A stretch of DNA of 64,000 nt from Pyrinomonadaceae bacterium. GTDB lineage: Bacteria; Acidobacteriota; Blastocatellia; Pyrinomonadales; Pyrinomonadaceae. Positions 24,548 through 34,387 of this stretch are shown here, in pieces. The position numbers and the translations under genes were made by a program. The notes beneath the pieces are model-generated. The model was given only the letters and a program-made list of their open reading frames with translations. It had not been told where the DNA came from and did not search any database. Position 1 is the first letter of the stretch. Every line of letters begins with the position of its first letter. The DNA is taken from contig JAJTWY010000017.1 in the NCBI GenBank assembly GCA_021463165.1, forward strand, positions 20,201-84,200. The letters run 5' to 3'.

Positions 24548-25039
24548 CTATTTGACGGTTAGCTTATTCTCGACCTTGGTCGCGTTTCCTTTCGCTTCGT
24601 TGGCGGCCTGCATGACCTTGGTCAAGTCGGCTTTTGCAACATCGCCCGTGAGCGTGATCACTCCGCCGGCAACTGTAACGGTGATGTTTGCACCCGTCAA
24701 GTTCAATTTCTTGATGGCCTCATTTACCGTGCCTTCGATCATCTTGTCCGGTGACGGCGGTGGCGGCGGTGGTGGCGGCTTGACCGTGCAGTTGTTCGTT
24801 ACTGACTTGATGCCTTCGACACCCTTGACCGTAGCCTCAGCCTTGCTCTTAACGGTCGCATCAGCGACCTCGCCGGTGAGTGTTGCAACACCATCTTTGA
24901 CGGCGACGGTTACGCCCATGACCTTATCAGCAGCCAGTTTGTCTGTAGCTGCTTTCTGCAGGTCAGCATCGCTCTTGCCGCATGCCATCATGAACATGGC
25001 GATGGCCAAAGTTAGAACTGTAAAAACTTTAACTTTCAT
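24548..25039 (-). CDS. Lipoprotein with two BON domains joined by a polyproline linker
   Basis: 163 residues from the ATG at 25039, chosen for its GGGAGG Shine-Dalgarno and because it gives a lipoprotein signal ending in a MAC lipobox. BON domain 1 covers about residues 25-85 (LQKAATDKLAADKVMG...), then a run of eight prolines, then BON domain 2 (about 98-163, TVNEAIKKLNLTGANITVTV...). BON domains bind phospholipids or peptidoglycan-associated structures and occur in osmotic-stress proteins such as OsmY. With the LysM gene it forms an envelope-maintenance pair. Confidence 0.85.
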   Translation of the reverse strand: MKVKVFTVLTLAIAMFMMACGKSDADLQKAATDKLAADKVMGVTVAVKDGVATLTGEVADATVKSKAEATVKGVEGIKSVTNNCTVKPPPPPPPPSPDKMIEGTVNEAIKKLNLTGANITVTVAGGVITLTGDVAKADLTKVMQAANEAKGNATKVENKLTVK

Positions 25040-25202
25040 TTTTCCTCCCGAATTTGGGTTTAATATCCTCTCACTTCGATCTGCGAGTACAAAAAACCGC
25101 ACTCACCCTAGATAACAGCCACGACCGCAAAAGAAACGATCGTCCTAAATCATTTAGTAGGTCAATTATTGATTGCCGCGAAGCTTTTGGCAAGAGGAAT
25201 CT

Positions 25203-25724
25203 TTAGTTTTTGCCAAAGATCTCGTCGGCGATCTTGTCGGCGACGTCGCGCGAGGAATAGTCAGATCTAATGGTGACGTGCCAGTCGGCCAGACAGTAGA
25301 GTTTTTGCCTTTCTTCGAACAGCTTCAGAGCGGCCAGCTTGTTTCTAGCCAGCGGGCGCTCCTTCCGCGAGAAGGAGATATTCAGCCAACAATGCTCGAA
25401 TGTTGCTTCGAGCCATACGCTCGTGTAGCCGCTGCTTTTGAGGAGCTCTCGATTTTTCTCGATCGTCCAGGTCCCGCCGCCGAGCGAGAGGATATGAGTG
25501 CTCGGTTCAGCGAGCACCTGCTCTAAATAGAAAGTTTCGATCTCGCGATATCGGTCAATTCCGTCGCGGTCGATGATGTCGACGATCTGGCGTTGTTCGC
25601 GTTGCTCGATCACGTGATCCAGATCGACCCTCCTGCATTTTAGGAGATGGGAAAGATGACGGGCGACGCTGGATTTGCCAACGCCCATAAAACCGGTAAG
25701 TGCAATTCGTACATCTTTATTCAC
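25203..25724 (-). CDS. aroK: Shikimate kinase
   Basis: 173 residues. Walker A GFMGVGKS (11-18), the shikimate-binding D and R residues in VDLDHVIE and GIDRYREIE, LSLGGGTW, and the RPLARN lid segment are all present. It phosphorylates shikimate with ATP in aromatic amino acid synthesis. It lies 6 bases after aroA on the same strand, and the two catalyse consecutive steps (aroK product is the aroA substrate). Confidence 0.92.
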   Translation of the reverse strand: MNKDVRIALTGFMGVGKSSVARHLSHLLKCRRVDLDHVIEQREQRQIVDIIDRDGIDRYREIETFYLEQVLAEPSTHILSLGGGTWTIEKNRELLKSSGYTSVWLEATFEHCWLNISFSRKERPLARNKLAALKLFEERQKLYCLADWHVTIRSDYSSRDVADKIADEIFGKN

Positions 25725-25730
25725 GATAGG

Positions 25731-27011
25731 CTACCTTACGACAGAACGAAGCATTTCGAAAAATCCGGGGAACGAGACATCGGCAGCGGCGGCTCCGTTT
25801 ATGATGGTTGGGCCATTCGCAAAGAGGGCGGCGATCGCGAATGCCATCGCGATCCGGTGGTCGTGGCGGCTGTCGATCTCGGCTCCGGTCAACTGCGACC
25901 GTTCAACGCGAAGGCCGTCAGGAAACTCGGTCACGTTCGCGCCCATCCGCGAAAGGTTTTCGACGACTGCCGCGATACGGTCTGACTCTTTGACACGGAG
26001 TTCTGCGGCGTCGCGTATCTCAAGGCCGCCCTCGATCTGAGTTCCGAGCACGGCCAGTATCGGCACCTCGTCGATGAGGTTTGCGATGATATCGCCTCTG
26101 ATCAGCCGCTCGGCGTCGGTCGGACCAAAGCCGCCGCGGACCCGCAGCGTAGCGACCGGTTCATTGCAGTTCTCCTCAGAGTTTGTTACCTCAACATTCG
26201 CCCCAAGCCGAACGAGAACGTCGAGGACGGCTCGCCGCGAGGGGTTCAGACCGACGTTCGGCATCGTAATATCCGATCCGGGCAGGCACGCCGCGGCGAC
26301 GAGAAAGAAGGCGGCTGAGGAGATATCTGAAGGGACGACGAGATCGCGGGCGACAAGGCGGGCATCGCCGCTGACCGAGATACGGGTTCCTTCGACACCA
26401 ACGTCAACCCCGAACCAGCGCAGCATTCTTTCGGTATGGTCGCGGGTCGGTACCGGTTCGATGACGGTGGTCAGACCGTCAGCATTGAGTCCGGCGAGGA
26501 GGACGCACGATTTTATCTGTGCCGAAGCAACCGGCGGCTGGTATTCGATCGCCGACAGTGGATTTTTGCCCTTGACAACAAGTGGAGCGCGGCCGTTCTG
26601 AGCGTCGATCACGGCTCCCATTCGTTCGAGCGGTTCGATGATACGTTTCATCGGCCTGCTTTGCAGCGAATCATCGCCGACGAGTGTCGAGTCGAAATTC
26701 TGGCCTGCCAGTATACCGGCGATCAGCCGCATCGTAGTCCCGCTATTCCCGCAATCGAGGGGCTGCGACGGCCGCTCGAGACCAGTCTTTCCAACGCCCT
26801 CGACCACAAGGACATTCTCGGTTCGTTCGGTCCTTACGCCGAGTGATCCCAGGCATCGCACGGTGGAGGCACAGTCCTCGCTCGTAGCAAAGTTAATGAT
26901 CGTGGTCGCTCCCTCGGCGATCGCCGCGAACATCGCGGCACGGTGAGAAATTGATTTATCGCCTGGCAGATCGATCGTTCCGCTGAGGGCCGAAGCCCGA
27001 TCTAGTTTCAT
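25731..27011 (-). CDS. aroA: 3-phosphoshikimate 1-carboxyvinyltransferase (EPSP synthase)
   Basis: 426 residues with the two signature regions: LPGDKSISHRAAMFAA near residue 16 and LDCGNSGTTMRLIAGIL near 85. Later EVPILAVLG, AELRVKESDRIAAV and DHRIAMAFAIAAL complete the pattern. It makes EPSP from shikimate-3-phosphate and PEP. It is the first gene of an aroA-aroK pair and is divergent from the anti-sigma kinase gene with 81 bases between. Confidence 0.95.
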   Translation of the reverse strand: MKLDRASALSGTIDLPGDKSISHRAAMFAAIAEGATTIINFATSEDCASTVRCLGSLGVRTERTENVLVVEGVGKTGLERPSQPLDCGNSGTTMRLIAGILAGQNFDSTLVGDDSLQSRPMKRIIEPLERMGAVIDAQNGRAPLVVKGKNPLSAIEYQPPVASAQIKSCVLLAGLNADGLTTVIEPVPTRDHTERMLRWFGVDVGVEGTRISVSGDARLVARDLVVPSDISSAAFFLVAAACLPGSDITMPNVGLNPSRRAVLDVLVRLGANVEVTNSEENCNEPVATLRVRGGFGPTDAERLIRGDIIANLIDEVPILAVLGTQIEGGLEIRDAAELRVKESDRIAAVVENLSRMGANVTEFPDGLRVERSQLTGAEIDSRHDHRIAMAFAIAALFANGPTIINGAAAADVSFPGFFEMLRSVVR

Positions 27012-27092
27012 AGTTCAGACAGCCGTCAACGCTGGCAGTTTGACAGCGACGGGCGTAAACCTATAACTTACAAGACATACCTAGTTTTTGCT

Positions 27093-27494
27093 ATGCGTCA
27101 TATCGAGTTGCCCAGCCGTATCGAATCGGTAGATGAAGCAGCGGTCATGGCCGACGAATACGCCAAGAGCTGCGGCTGCAGCGATGAGATCACCTTTGCG
27201 GTCGATCTTGCGATCCGTGAGTCGGTAGCTAATGCTGTTAAACACGGAAACAAGTTTGATGAATCGAAGATGGTTCATCTAACACTGAACAATGGCCCTG
27301 AGGGTTTTGTCATCACCGTGCGCGACTTCGGTTCGGGGTTTTCTGTCGATGATGTTGCTGACCCGACAAACCCTGAGAACATCATGAAGACAAACGGCCG
27401 AGGGCTATTGTTTATGCGATCTTTCATGGATGAGGTCGCCTGGGAGAAACCGGTTGATGGCGGCCTTCTGGTCAAGATGCTAAAAAAACGATAA
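27093..27494 (+). CDS. Anti-sigma regulatory factor, HATPase (RsbW/SpoIIAB-like)
   Basis: 133 residues of the GHKL ATPase fold: N-box IRESVANAVKHGNK, G1 box VRDFGSGFSVDDV and G2 NGRGLLFMRSFMDEV. No histidine kinase dimerisation part, so this is the serine-kinase anti-sigma type. A STAS-domain gene follows after 88 bases, the usual partner: the kinase would phosphorylate the STAS Ser and switch binding to a sigma factor or other target encoded elsewhere. Confidence 0.88.
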   Translation: MRHIELPSRIESVDEAAVMADEYAKSCGCSDEITFAVDLAIRESVANAVKHGNKFDESKMVHLTLNNGPEGFVITVRDFGSGFSVDDVADPTNPENIMKTNGRGLLFMRSFMDEVAWEKPVDGGLLVKMLKKR

Positions 27495-27582
27495 ATTTGC
27501 GATCCTGCATAGACAATTTCAGAGGTCTTAGACTAGAATTTGCTATCGCAATTAAATTACTTAACGAAACGAGGAGACAAAA

Positions 27583-27930
27583 ATGGCTGATATCACTATA
27601 ACTGAACGCCAGGCCGGCGACGTTACAATACTCGATCTGGTTGGTAAGGTAACCATCGGCGAAGGCAGCGTCGCGTTGCGAAACACGATCCGCCGCCTGC
27701 TTGGCGAAGGCAAGAATAAGATACTGCTCAATTTGGGTGGGGTTGGTTACATTGATTCGAGCGGCATCGGCGAACTCGTTTCGAGTTTTACCGCCGTTAA
27801 GAAGGAAGGCGGAGTGCTCAAGCTGTTGAGCTTGACGCAGAAGATCCAGGATCTGCTCGCGATCACCAAGCTGCTGACGGTTTTCGATACGTTCGATGAC
27901 GAGCCATCGGCACTGAGCAGCTACAACTAG
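27583..27930 (+). CDS. STAS-domain anti-anti-sigma factor
   Basis: 115 residues, SpoIIAA/RsbV-like. The phosphorylatable Ser lies in [16 protein letters not shown], with [16 protein letters not shown] at the N-terminus. A strong GAGGAG Shine-Dalgarno precedes the ATG, suggesting high expression compared with the kinase gene. A strong terminator follows 26 bases after the stop. Together with the upstream HATPase it forms a two-gene partner-switching module. Confidence 0.9.
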   Translation: MADITITERQAGDVTILDLVGKVTIGEGSVALRNTIRRLLGEGKNKILLNLGGVGYIDSSGIGELVSSFTAVKKEGGVLKLLSLTQKIQDLLAITKLLTVFDTFDDEPSALSSYN

Positions 27931-27956
27931 ACCGGTTTGATCTTGAATTTGATCGC

Positions 27957-28002
27957 GAAAGGACGGAGGGGTTTATCGACCCCTCTGTCCTTTCGGTTTT
28001 TT
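27957..28002 (+). terminator. Rho-independent terminator after the STAS gene
   Basis: A perfect 15-bp stem, GAAAGGACGGAGGGG (27957-27971) and its complement (27980-27994), with an 8-base loop, then GGTTTTTT. Confidence 0.9.
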
Positions 28003-28081
28003 GCTTGTTTGAATACATCCAAAACGATCGGGAACTCATCTTTTTTCTGTTGGACTGAAGTAAGTTAGGATTGAACCTAGA

Positions 28082-29887
28082 ATGCGCCGAATTTTTGTAT
28101 TCCTTATCTTGTCGTTATTTGCGCTGAGTGTCAGCGGCCAGGACGTGCCTGCGGCGTTCGATCTTGTGAATTACGGTGTTCGGATCGAGCCCGACAAACG
28201 CCTGATCGTGGTGCTGGCCGCTCTTGAGTTGGCCTCGCAGAAAGATGCTTCGGGTGCGGAACAGAAACTGATCAATACTCCGCTTTCGACCAAGGGAACC
28301 GAGTTTCGGACCCGACTGCTTGCCGAAGGCTTCTTGAAGGACAATGTCGCCCAGGATGTCGAACTTCGACGTAGGATCACAGCTTTTGTTGCCCAATACA
28401 AGCGCAGCAGGCCGCACGCGACGGATGCGGAATTGATAGCCCCCTTCATATCGATGGCCTATACACTGACCCCGGTGCCGGACCTGAACGATCCGGTGAT
28501 AACGAATGACCTGCCGGGGCCGTTGCTGGATGTACTCGATTTTGCGCCGCTCGTTCGCGAGTTCTACCGCAAGTCGTCGATCGGCACAAGGCTCGACGAA
28601 TATGTTAAGGAGTACAGGAGCGATTCGGATGCCGTTCTTCGCCCGTCGGCCCGCGAGATGGTAAGCGACCTGCTTGATTACCTGCACACCAGGCCGCGAC
28701 TGACCTATGCTGAGAAGGTCGTGACGCAGACACAAAAGGCGGGCAGCAAATCAAGCATCCAAAAGATCGAAACGCGCGAGAACGAGCGACGATTTTTCCT
28801 GGTTCCTGAGAAGCTGGCGGCTAAGCAGACCGTCAACTTCCTCAACATCCGCGACGACTACTACGTGATCCTTCCGCCGGATACAGACCTCTCCTTCTCA
28901 GAGGTCCGTCGGGCATTCCTTCAGTTTGTGATCGACCCGCTGGTTCTCGGCAATTCGAGGGAGATGACTGCTATTCGGACATGGGCGAAGCCGATGCTTG
29001 ATGAGAAGCGGAAATCGGACCCGACGATCACGCCCGACGTTTTTCTGGCCGTGACTCGTTCGCTGGTTGCAGCGACCGATGTCAGGCAGGCGGAATTTGC
29101 GCGGGTTCGCATCGCGACCCAGATCGCTCGGGAAAAAATAGGAACGCTAAAGGACGATGCGGAGAAGCGGCGTTTGGCGGACGAGCTGGAGCAATATAAG
29201 CGGTCACTGGCCGATGAGTCGACCCTTCGGCTTTATGAAGACTTCGAAAAAGGCTCGGTGCTTTCTTTCTATTTTGCCGAGCAATTGAAAGGTATCGAGG
29301 ACTCAGGTTTTGATATTGGTTCGTCGCTTCGCGAAATGCTTGTGTCGTTTGATCCGGCGAAAGAGAACGACCGAGTCGCGGCAAGCGCGGATGCTAGAAA
29401 AAGGGCGTTGGCGGCGCGTGAGGAGCGAAAAGGCAAACCGGACACTCGGATCATAACTGCCGAGAATCCTGTGACGGCGGGTTTGCTCGACGTGCAAAAC
29501 CTTATCAACGCCAAGAATTACGCAAAAGCGAACGTCGATCTTCGGAACCTGCTCGCGAAGTATCCTAAAGAGCCGCGGATATATTTCAACATTGGGCGAG
29601 TCGCAGGCCTTGAGGCCGTGCTCATTCAGGACGCCGAGGCTCAGGCCAGGAAACTCCTGGAGGCGAAGAATGCGTATGTTGAAGTGTTAAAAAATGCCAC
29701 ACCGACAACTGACCGGGCACTGTTGTCGCTGACCTTTGTCGCGCTTGGACGAATTTACGAGCACAACAACGATAACGCCTACGCGCTGAAACTCTACGAA
29801 GAGGCGATAAAACTCGATGACGTAAGGGGCGGCGGCTTTGGCGAGGCTTTGGCCGCGAAACAGCGGCTGCTGAAACCGCAGCCCTGA
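28082..29887 (+). CDS. Exported TPR-containing hypothetical protein
   Basis: 601 residues with a Sec signal peptide (IFVFLILSLFALSVSGQ). The first 450 residues are helical and charged and match no family I know. The C-terminal 130 residues contain TPR-like helices (KANVDLRNLLAKYPKEPRIYFNIGRVAG..., ALGRIYEHNNDNAYALKLYEEAI). Likely periplasmic, role unknown. A hairpin terminator follows. Confidence 0.75.
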   Translation: MRRIFVFLILSLFALSVSGQDVPAAFDLVNYGVRIEPDKRLIVVLAALELASQKDASGAEQKLINTPLSTKGTEFRTRLLAEGFLKDNVAQDVELRRRITAFVAQYKRSRPHATDAELIAPFISMAYTLTPVPDLNDPVITNDLPGPLLDVLDFAPLVREFYRKSSIGTRLDEYVKEYRSDSDAVLRPSAREMVSDLLDYLHTRPRLTYAEKVVTQTQKAGSKSSIQKIETRENERRFFLVPEKLAAKQTVNFLNIRDDYYVILPPDTDLSFSEVRRAFLQFVIDPLVLGNSREMTAIRTWAKPMLDEKRKSDPTITPDVFLAVTRSLVAATDVRQAEFARVRIATQIAREKIGTLKDDAEKRRLADELEQYKRSLADESTLRLYEDFEKGSVLSFYFAEQLKGIEDSGFDIGSSLREMLVSFDPAKENDRVAASADARKRALAAREERKGKPDTRIITAENPVTAGLLDVQNLINAKNYAKANVDLRNLLAKYPKEPRIYFNIGRVAGLEAVLIQDAEAQARKLLEAKNAYVEVLKNATPTTDRALLSLTFVALGRIYEHNNDNAYALKLYEEAIKLDDVRGGGFGEALAAKQRLLKPQP

Positions 29888-29913
29888 GCATATCGGCCCG
29901 ACCCGGGATCAAC

Positions 29914-29951
29914 GGACTCCAACGGCTATTGTGCCGTTGGAGTTCTGCTTT
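29914..29951 (+). terminator. Rho-independent terminator
   Basis: ACTCCAACGGC (29916-29926) pairs with GCCGTTGGAGT (29933-29943); the stem is followed by TCTGCTTTTT. It lies between the TPR gene and era. Confidence 0.82.
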
Positions 29952-29980
29952 TTAACATCAACTTTGGTACTTTTGTATTC

Positions 29981-30880
29981 ATGTCTGAAATGGGCTACAG
30001 AAGCGGATACGCGGCGCTGATAGGGCGGCCGAATGCGGGGAAATCAACGCTGCTGAACCGGCTGGTGGGTGAGAGGATCGCGGCTGTTTCTAACAAGCCG
30101 CAGACGACCCGTTTTCGGATTCAGGGGGTCGTGACCCGCGACGACGGACAGATCGTTTTTGTCGATACGCCCGGTGTGCATAAGCCCGGACACCTGCTGA
30201 ACCGGCGGATGATGGCGGCCGTGCATGACGCGATAATGTCGGTCGATGTAGTCGTGCTGATGCGTGACGCTAGCGTTTCGACCGGGAACGGCGACCGCTT
30301 TGTGCTCGACCTGGTCAAGCGTTCAGAGAAAACGGCGATCCTTGTTCTCAATAAGGTGGACAAGATAAAAGAGAAGGGCGAGCTGCTCCCGCTGATCGAG
30401 AGCTACGCGAAAGAATACCCTTTTGCCGAGATCATTCCTCTCTCAGCCTTGAAAGGTGATGCTGTCGAGATCCTGCTTGAACAGATCGTCAAACATTTGC
30501 CGCCGGGCGAGCCGATCTTCACTGAAGATGAGATGACCGACCAGCCGCTTCGCTCGATCGTTGCGGAGATGGTCAGGGAAAAGATTTTGCGATCGACCGG
30601 TGAAGAGATACCTTATGTCACTGCGGTCGTGACCGAGCTGTTCGATGAGAGCGATCCCGATCTGACCACCATCTATTGCGCGATCTATGTCGAGAGGGCT
30701 TCCCAAAAAAAGATCATTATCGGCCGGCAGGGCGCTCGTGTGAAAGATATCGGCACGAAGGCGCGGATCGATATCGAAAACCTGCTCGGCAAGCGCGTTT
30801 TCCTAAAATTGTTCGTCAAGGTAGTCGAGGATTGGCGAAACAGGGAAAGGGACCTCGACGAGATGGGTATTCGCGAATGA
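29981..30880 (+). CDS. era: GTPase Era
   Basis: 299 residues. G1 GRPNAGKST (15-23), G3 DTPGVHKPG, G4 NKVDK, and a C-terminal KH domain with KKIIIGRQGARVKDIGTKARIDIENLLG and FLKLFVKVVEDWR. Era binds the 3' end of 16S rRNA and helps 30S assembly. The stop overlaps the prmA start (ATGA). Confidence 0.97.
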   Translation: MSEMGYRSGYAALIGRPNAGKSTLLNRLVGERIAAVSNKPQTTRFRIQGVVTRDDGQIVFVDTPGVHKPGHLLNRRMMAAVHDAIMSVDVVVLMRDASVSTGNGDRFVLDLVKRSEKTAILVLNKVDKIKEKGELLPLIESYAKEYPFAEIIPLSALKGDAVEILLEQIVKHLPPGEPIFTEDEMTDQPLRSIVAEMVREKILRSTGEEIPYVTAVVTELFDESDPDLTTIYCAIYVERASQKKIIIGRQGARVKDIGTKARIDIENLLGKRVFLKLFVKVVEDWRNRERDLDEMGIRE

Positions 30881-31761
30881 CAGCAACGGCAAAAAGGACG
30901 TGGTTCGCGGTTGATGTGGTGGTCGATCCTTCGGTGACCGAGGCGGTCGAGACCGCTCTGAATGAACTCGGGGCCCTCGGGACCGAGATCGATAGCCTGC
31001 GGAAGAAACCGACCGACCCGCAGACGGTGACCGCCTTCTTCGATGAGCTGCCCGAAGAGACGGAAGTTCGCGATGTGATCTTGCATTGGCTTGCGGCTTA
31101 CGGTTTTCAAGAAGCGACGGTTCTCTCGATCTCGCGGCGCAATGTCGAAGAGACCGATTGGCTGGCGGAATGGAAGAAGCACTGGAAACCGACCGCGATC
31201 GGAAGATTCATCGTTGCTCCGCCCTGGGAGGATGTTGACGACACGGATAAGATCGTCATCCGCATCGAGCCGAACATGGCTTTTGGCACCGGTACGCACG
31301 ACACGACAAAACTCTGTTTGAAAGCCATCGGCGAACTTTACGCACCGGCCCAGACATTTCTCGATGTTGGAACGGGAACTGGGATCCTTGCGATCGCAGC
31401 CGCCAAATTGGGCGGATCGAAGATCTTTGGGTGCGATACGGACGCCGATTCGGTCAAGATCGCGCGCGAGAATGCACTTCTGAACGAGGCCGGTTGGATA
31501 GAATTTGCCGAAGGACCTCTGAGAGCGGATATGCCGGCTTACGATCTCGTCTGCGCAAATCTAACGGTTGATGTGATCGTGCCGATCCTCGATCTCCTAC
31601 TCGCAAAAACGCTCTCGATCCTGCTGCTTTCAGGGATCCTCTTCGAACAAAAAGACATCATCTCCTCGGCACTTAGTGACTCTGGGGTCTCGCATTTCAC
31701 GATCGAACGCTCGGGCGAATGGATATCTGTCATTATCGATCGCAGCGAATCTTGCGACTGA
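30877..31761 (+). CDS. prmA: Ribosomal protein L11 methyltransferase
   Basis: 294 residues from the ATG at 30877, which overlaps the era stop by 4 bases; the frame is open further upstream but that would run inside era. The N-terminal domain (WFAVDVVVDPSVTEAVETAL) binds L11 and the C-terminal domain has FGTGTHDTTKLCL and the SAM motif FLDVGTGTGILAIAA, plus VCANLTVDV. It trimethylates L11. Coupling to era gives a two-gene ribosome-maturation unit. It is convergent with the propeller gene, 7 bases away. Confidence 0.94.
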   Translation: MTATAKRTWFAVDVVVDPSVTEAVETALNELGALGTEIDSLRKKPTDPQTVTAFFDELPEETEVRDVILHWLAAYGFQEATVLSISRRNVEETDWLAEWKKHWKPTAIGRFIVAPPWEDVDDTDKIVIRIEPNMAFGTGTHDTTKLCLKAIGELYAPAQTFLDVGTGTGILAIAAAKLGGSKIFGCDTDADSVKIARENALLNEAGWIEFAEGPLRADMPAYDLVCANLTVDVIVPILDLLLAKTLSILLLSGILFEQKDIISSALSDSGVSHFTIERSGEWISVIIDRSESCD

Positions 31762-31768
31762 CGCGGGC

Positions 31769-33736
31769 TCACGGTTTTTTCACCGGTACAGCGAATGGGA
31801 TATCGCCGTCGTCGGTGATAGTAACAAGCGGGATGCGAGGCTTGGGTTTTGCGCGCGGTAGTGCGGATTTGAGTATAGGCGGGCCTTTCGGGACGGTCAT
31901 CGTCCTGGGCGAAAGGGAATCGGTTCGCTTCATCATGGTCCCGCCGCGGCCCGCGACCCACACCTTGCTGCCGCCGCGGTAAACGATCGCCTGAAGCACC
32001 TTGCTCGTAATGGTAGGCTGCACGCCCCAGGTCTTTGCTCCATCCTCAGTTACGAGGATCGTCCCGAGCTCGCCGACAGCGATGGCGGCGTCGGGGCCAA
32101 AGGCCTGAACCGCGAACAGATTGAAACGCGAAGCCGACTCCTGATCCTGCCACGTGAGGCCACCATCCGAAGTACGCAGCGTGATCCCGGACGAACCGAC
32201 GGCAAATCCGTTCTTGTCGTCATAAAAGCTGACCGAGTACAGATTCTCGCGCAGGTTCGTCTTGATCGGTGTCCACGTTTGAGCTCCGTCGGTAGTGCGA
32301 AGTATCGTGCCTTTCGCCCCGACGACGATCCCGGTCCGGTCGTCGAAGAATTTTACGTCTTCGAGCCATAATTTCGTTCCCGAATCCATTTTTTGCCAAT
32401 AGGCTCCTGCCGAATCGGTCCGAAGAATTGTGCCGGAGGAGCCAACCGCGAAGCCTATCCTGTCTGAAACAAAATTTACCGATAGCAGATCGTCCGTGAC
32501 GCTCGAGATGCCTTTCCCCCAACTTGCCCCGCCGTTGATCGTCCTGAGCACGGTGCCGCTGTCGCCCACGACCCAGCCGCGCTGTCCATCGAAAAAGAAG
32601 GCTGAATTAAGATTTGAAAGGGTCCCCGAAAAGGTCGGCAGCCACGATTTCCCTGCGTCGTTGGTGAGCCATACCTTACCACGCGAACCAACCGCGACGC
32701 CGATCTCGTCGTCGAGAAAGACAAGGTCGTTCACGTCTTCGCGGCCGCCTTCGCTGAGTCGTCGCCAACTGAATCCGCCATCGTCTGTACGGACGATAAG
32801 GCCGTTCTCGCCGACGGCCCAGCCGGTGAACTCATCGCCGAAATAGATCGCGACGAGCTTGGGATTTGTTCTGACGTTAAAGGGAAGCCACGTTCGCCCG
32901 CCGTCCCCCGTTATCCAGACGAGGCCGTTGGCATCCGTCATCGATCCATGCAGCGCGTCGGAGAACGAAAGCGAGAGGAGATCGGCACGGCTGAAGATGT
33001 CTATCGAGGTCCAGGACGCGCCGGCGTCGTCGCTGACGGCAACGCATCCGCCGAAACCGGCGACCACCAGCATTTTAGCTGAAACGTACGCAACGTCCGA
33101 CACGAGGGCACCGGAACACGGGTCTGCCGATCTCCAGGTTTCACCGCCATCCGACGTGATGGTGACGGCACCGCCGAGACCAACCGCCGCGACGTTGTTT
33201 TCGTCCAGTGCGTCAACGCTCAGGAGCCGTTCGGTGATCTTTGCGTCCTGCTGTTTCCATGTGATGCCGCCGTCCGCGGTCTTCAGGATCCGGCCATAAG
33301 TGCCGGTGATCCAGCCTGTACGAGCATCGGCTCCGACAAATTCGATCGACGACAGGTGATCGCGGGTATCGACATTTACACGCTTCCACTCCTTGCCGGC
33401 GTCGGCCGTCATATAAACCGTACCTCGAGCGCCAACAACAAATGCGGTGTTCTTGTCTTTTACGAACACCGACGAGAACGCGACGTCCGAGAAGGGAATG
33501 TTCTGTCGGGTCCATCTGAAACCGCCGTCCTTTGTGAACAGGATCGTGTTGTCAGAACCGACTGCAAACCCGACTTCCTTATCCGGAGCAAAATGGATCG
33601 AATAGAGTGGATTTCCCTGGGGAAGCGGGTTTTGCCAAACCCAGCCCGGCCCGGTGCGGATCTGGGCCGTGGCCGTGAGTATCGAAAGCAATAGAATGAC
33701 CGCGGAGACGGGGAGAGACGGACGAATGCGCTTCAC
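31769..33736 (-). CDS. Exported Ycf48-like beta-propeller protein
   Basis: About 655 residues if translation starts at the GTG at 33736, which puts a signal peptide (VKRIRPSLPVSAVILLLSIL, cleaved near TAQ) at the N-terminus. An ATG at 33829 would add 31 residues unlike a signal. About 14 repeats of some 43 residues follow, each of the form GxAVGxxGTILRTxDGGxTW, the BNR/Ycf48 pattern that folds as one or two propellers. In cyanobacteria Ycf48 helps photosystem II assembly; here an envelope binding role is more likely. The last 70 residues are Pro-rich. Confidence 0.82.
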   Translation of the reverse strand: MKRIRPSLPVSAVILLLSILTATAQIRTGPGWVWQNPLPQGNPLYSIHFAPDKEVGFAVGSDNTILFTKDGGFRWTRQNIPFSDVAFSSVFVKDKNTAFVVGARGTVYMTADAGKEWKRVNVDTRDHLSSIEFVGADARTGWITGTYGRILKTADGGITWKQQDAKITERLLSVDALDENNVAAVGLGGAVTITSDGGETWRSADPCSGALVSDVAYVSAKMLVVAGFGGCVAVSDDAGASWTSIDIFSRADLLSLSFSDALHGSMTDANGLVWITGDGGRTWLPFNVRTNPKLVAIYFGDEFTGWAVGENGLIVRTDDGGFSWRRLSEGGREDVNDLVFLDDEIGVAVGSRGKVWLTNDAGKSWLPTFSGTLSNLNSAFFFDGQRGWVVGDSGTVLRTINGGASWGKGISSVTDDLLSVNFVSDRIGFAVGSSGTILRTDSAGAYWQKMDSGTKLWLEDVKFFDDRTGIVVGAKGTILRTTDGAQTWTPIKTNLRENLYSVSFYDDKNGFAVGSSGITLRTSDGGLTWQDQESASRFNLFAVQAFGPDAAIAVGELGTILVTEDGAKTWGVQPTITSKVLQAIVYRGGSKVWVAGRGGTMMKRTDSLSPRTMTVPKGPPILKSALPRAKPKPRIPLVTITDDGDIPFAVPVKKP

Positions 33737-33863
33737 CCAAGGATGAATACAGGTGGACACTGATAAGATCGCCGGCAGGGCCCTACGCTTTATCGGATCC
33801 GTCCCAGAGCTGTATTCATCTCTACTCATAGAAGTTCAGAACTATCGTGTATGCGTCACAGGT

Positions 33864-34322
33864 CTATATCTCTATCGTCCCGATATCAGCAACTGCATCA
33901 TCGAGCAGATCTTCGTCAACGTACCCCAGTTCAGCCATTTTTCGGGCCATCGAGTCGGCAACCTCCTGAACAGAATGACCGCTGTGGCCCTTAACCCACT
34001 GCCAGGTTATTCGATGCTTTGTCGCGGCATTATCGAGGCGCTTCCACCAATCGTGGTTCGTTTTCCGTTTCCATGTCCCACCCATCGTCTCGACCACGTA
34101 GCGCGAATCGGAGATCAGCGTGACGCTGCACGGTTCCTTAAGATTTTCCAGCCCGAGGGCGGCCGCCGCAACCTCCGCTTGCTGATTCGTCGCCCCGCCG
34201 AGATATTCGCCGACCGCCTTCCAATAGCCTTTGAACCCCAACACCGCGACGGCCGCTGCACGCGGATTTCCTTTCCCATTGCCGAGGCTCGAACCGTCGC
34301 AGACTATCGTTACTTGTTTCAT
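33864..34322 (-). CDS. rnhA: Ribonuclease HI
   Basis: 152 residues. Active-site acids D9 (VCDGSSLGN), E50 (NQQAEVAAA), D72 (LISDSRYV) and D123 (VADSMAR), plus H113 in VKGHSGH, align with E. coli RNase HI. It cuts the RNA strand of RNA-DNA hybrids. It follows the SbcC-like gene by 65 bases on the same strand, suggesting a shared genome-maintenance role. Confidence 0.93.
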   Translation of the reverse strand: MKQVTIVCDGSSLGNGKGNPRAAAVAVLGFKGYWKAVGEYLGGATNQQAEVAAAALGLENLKEPCSVTLISDSRYVVETMGGTWKRKTNHDWWKRLDNAATKHRITWQWVKGHSGHSVQEVADSMARKMAELGYVDEDLLDDAVADIGTIEI

Positions 34323-34387
34323 AAGGTTTCAACGGATATACCGGAGGATCTGTTCGTCCTCGGAATTCTGTCTTGCCCGCGAGCCTA

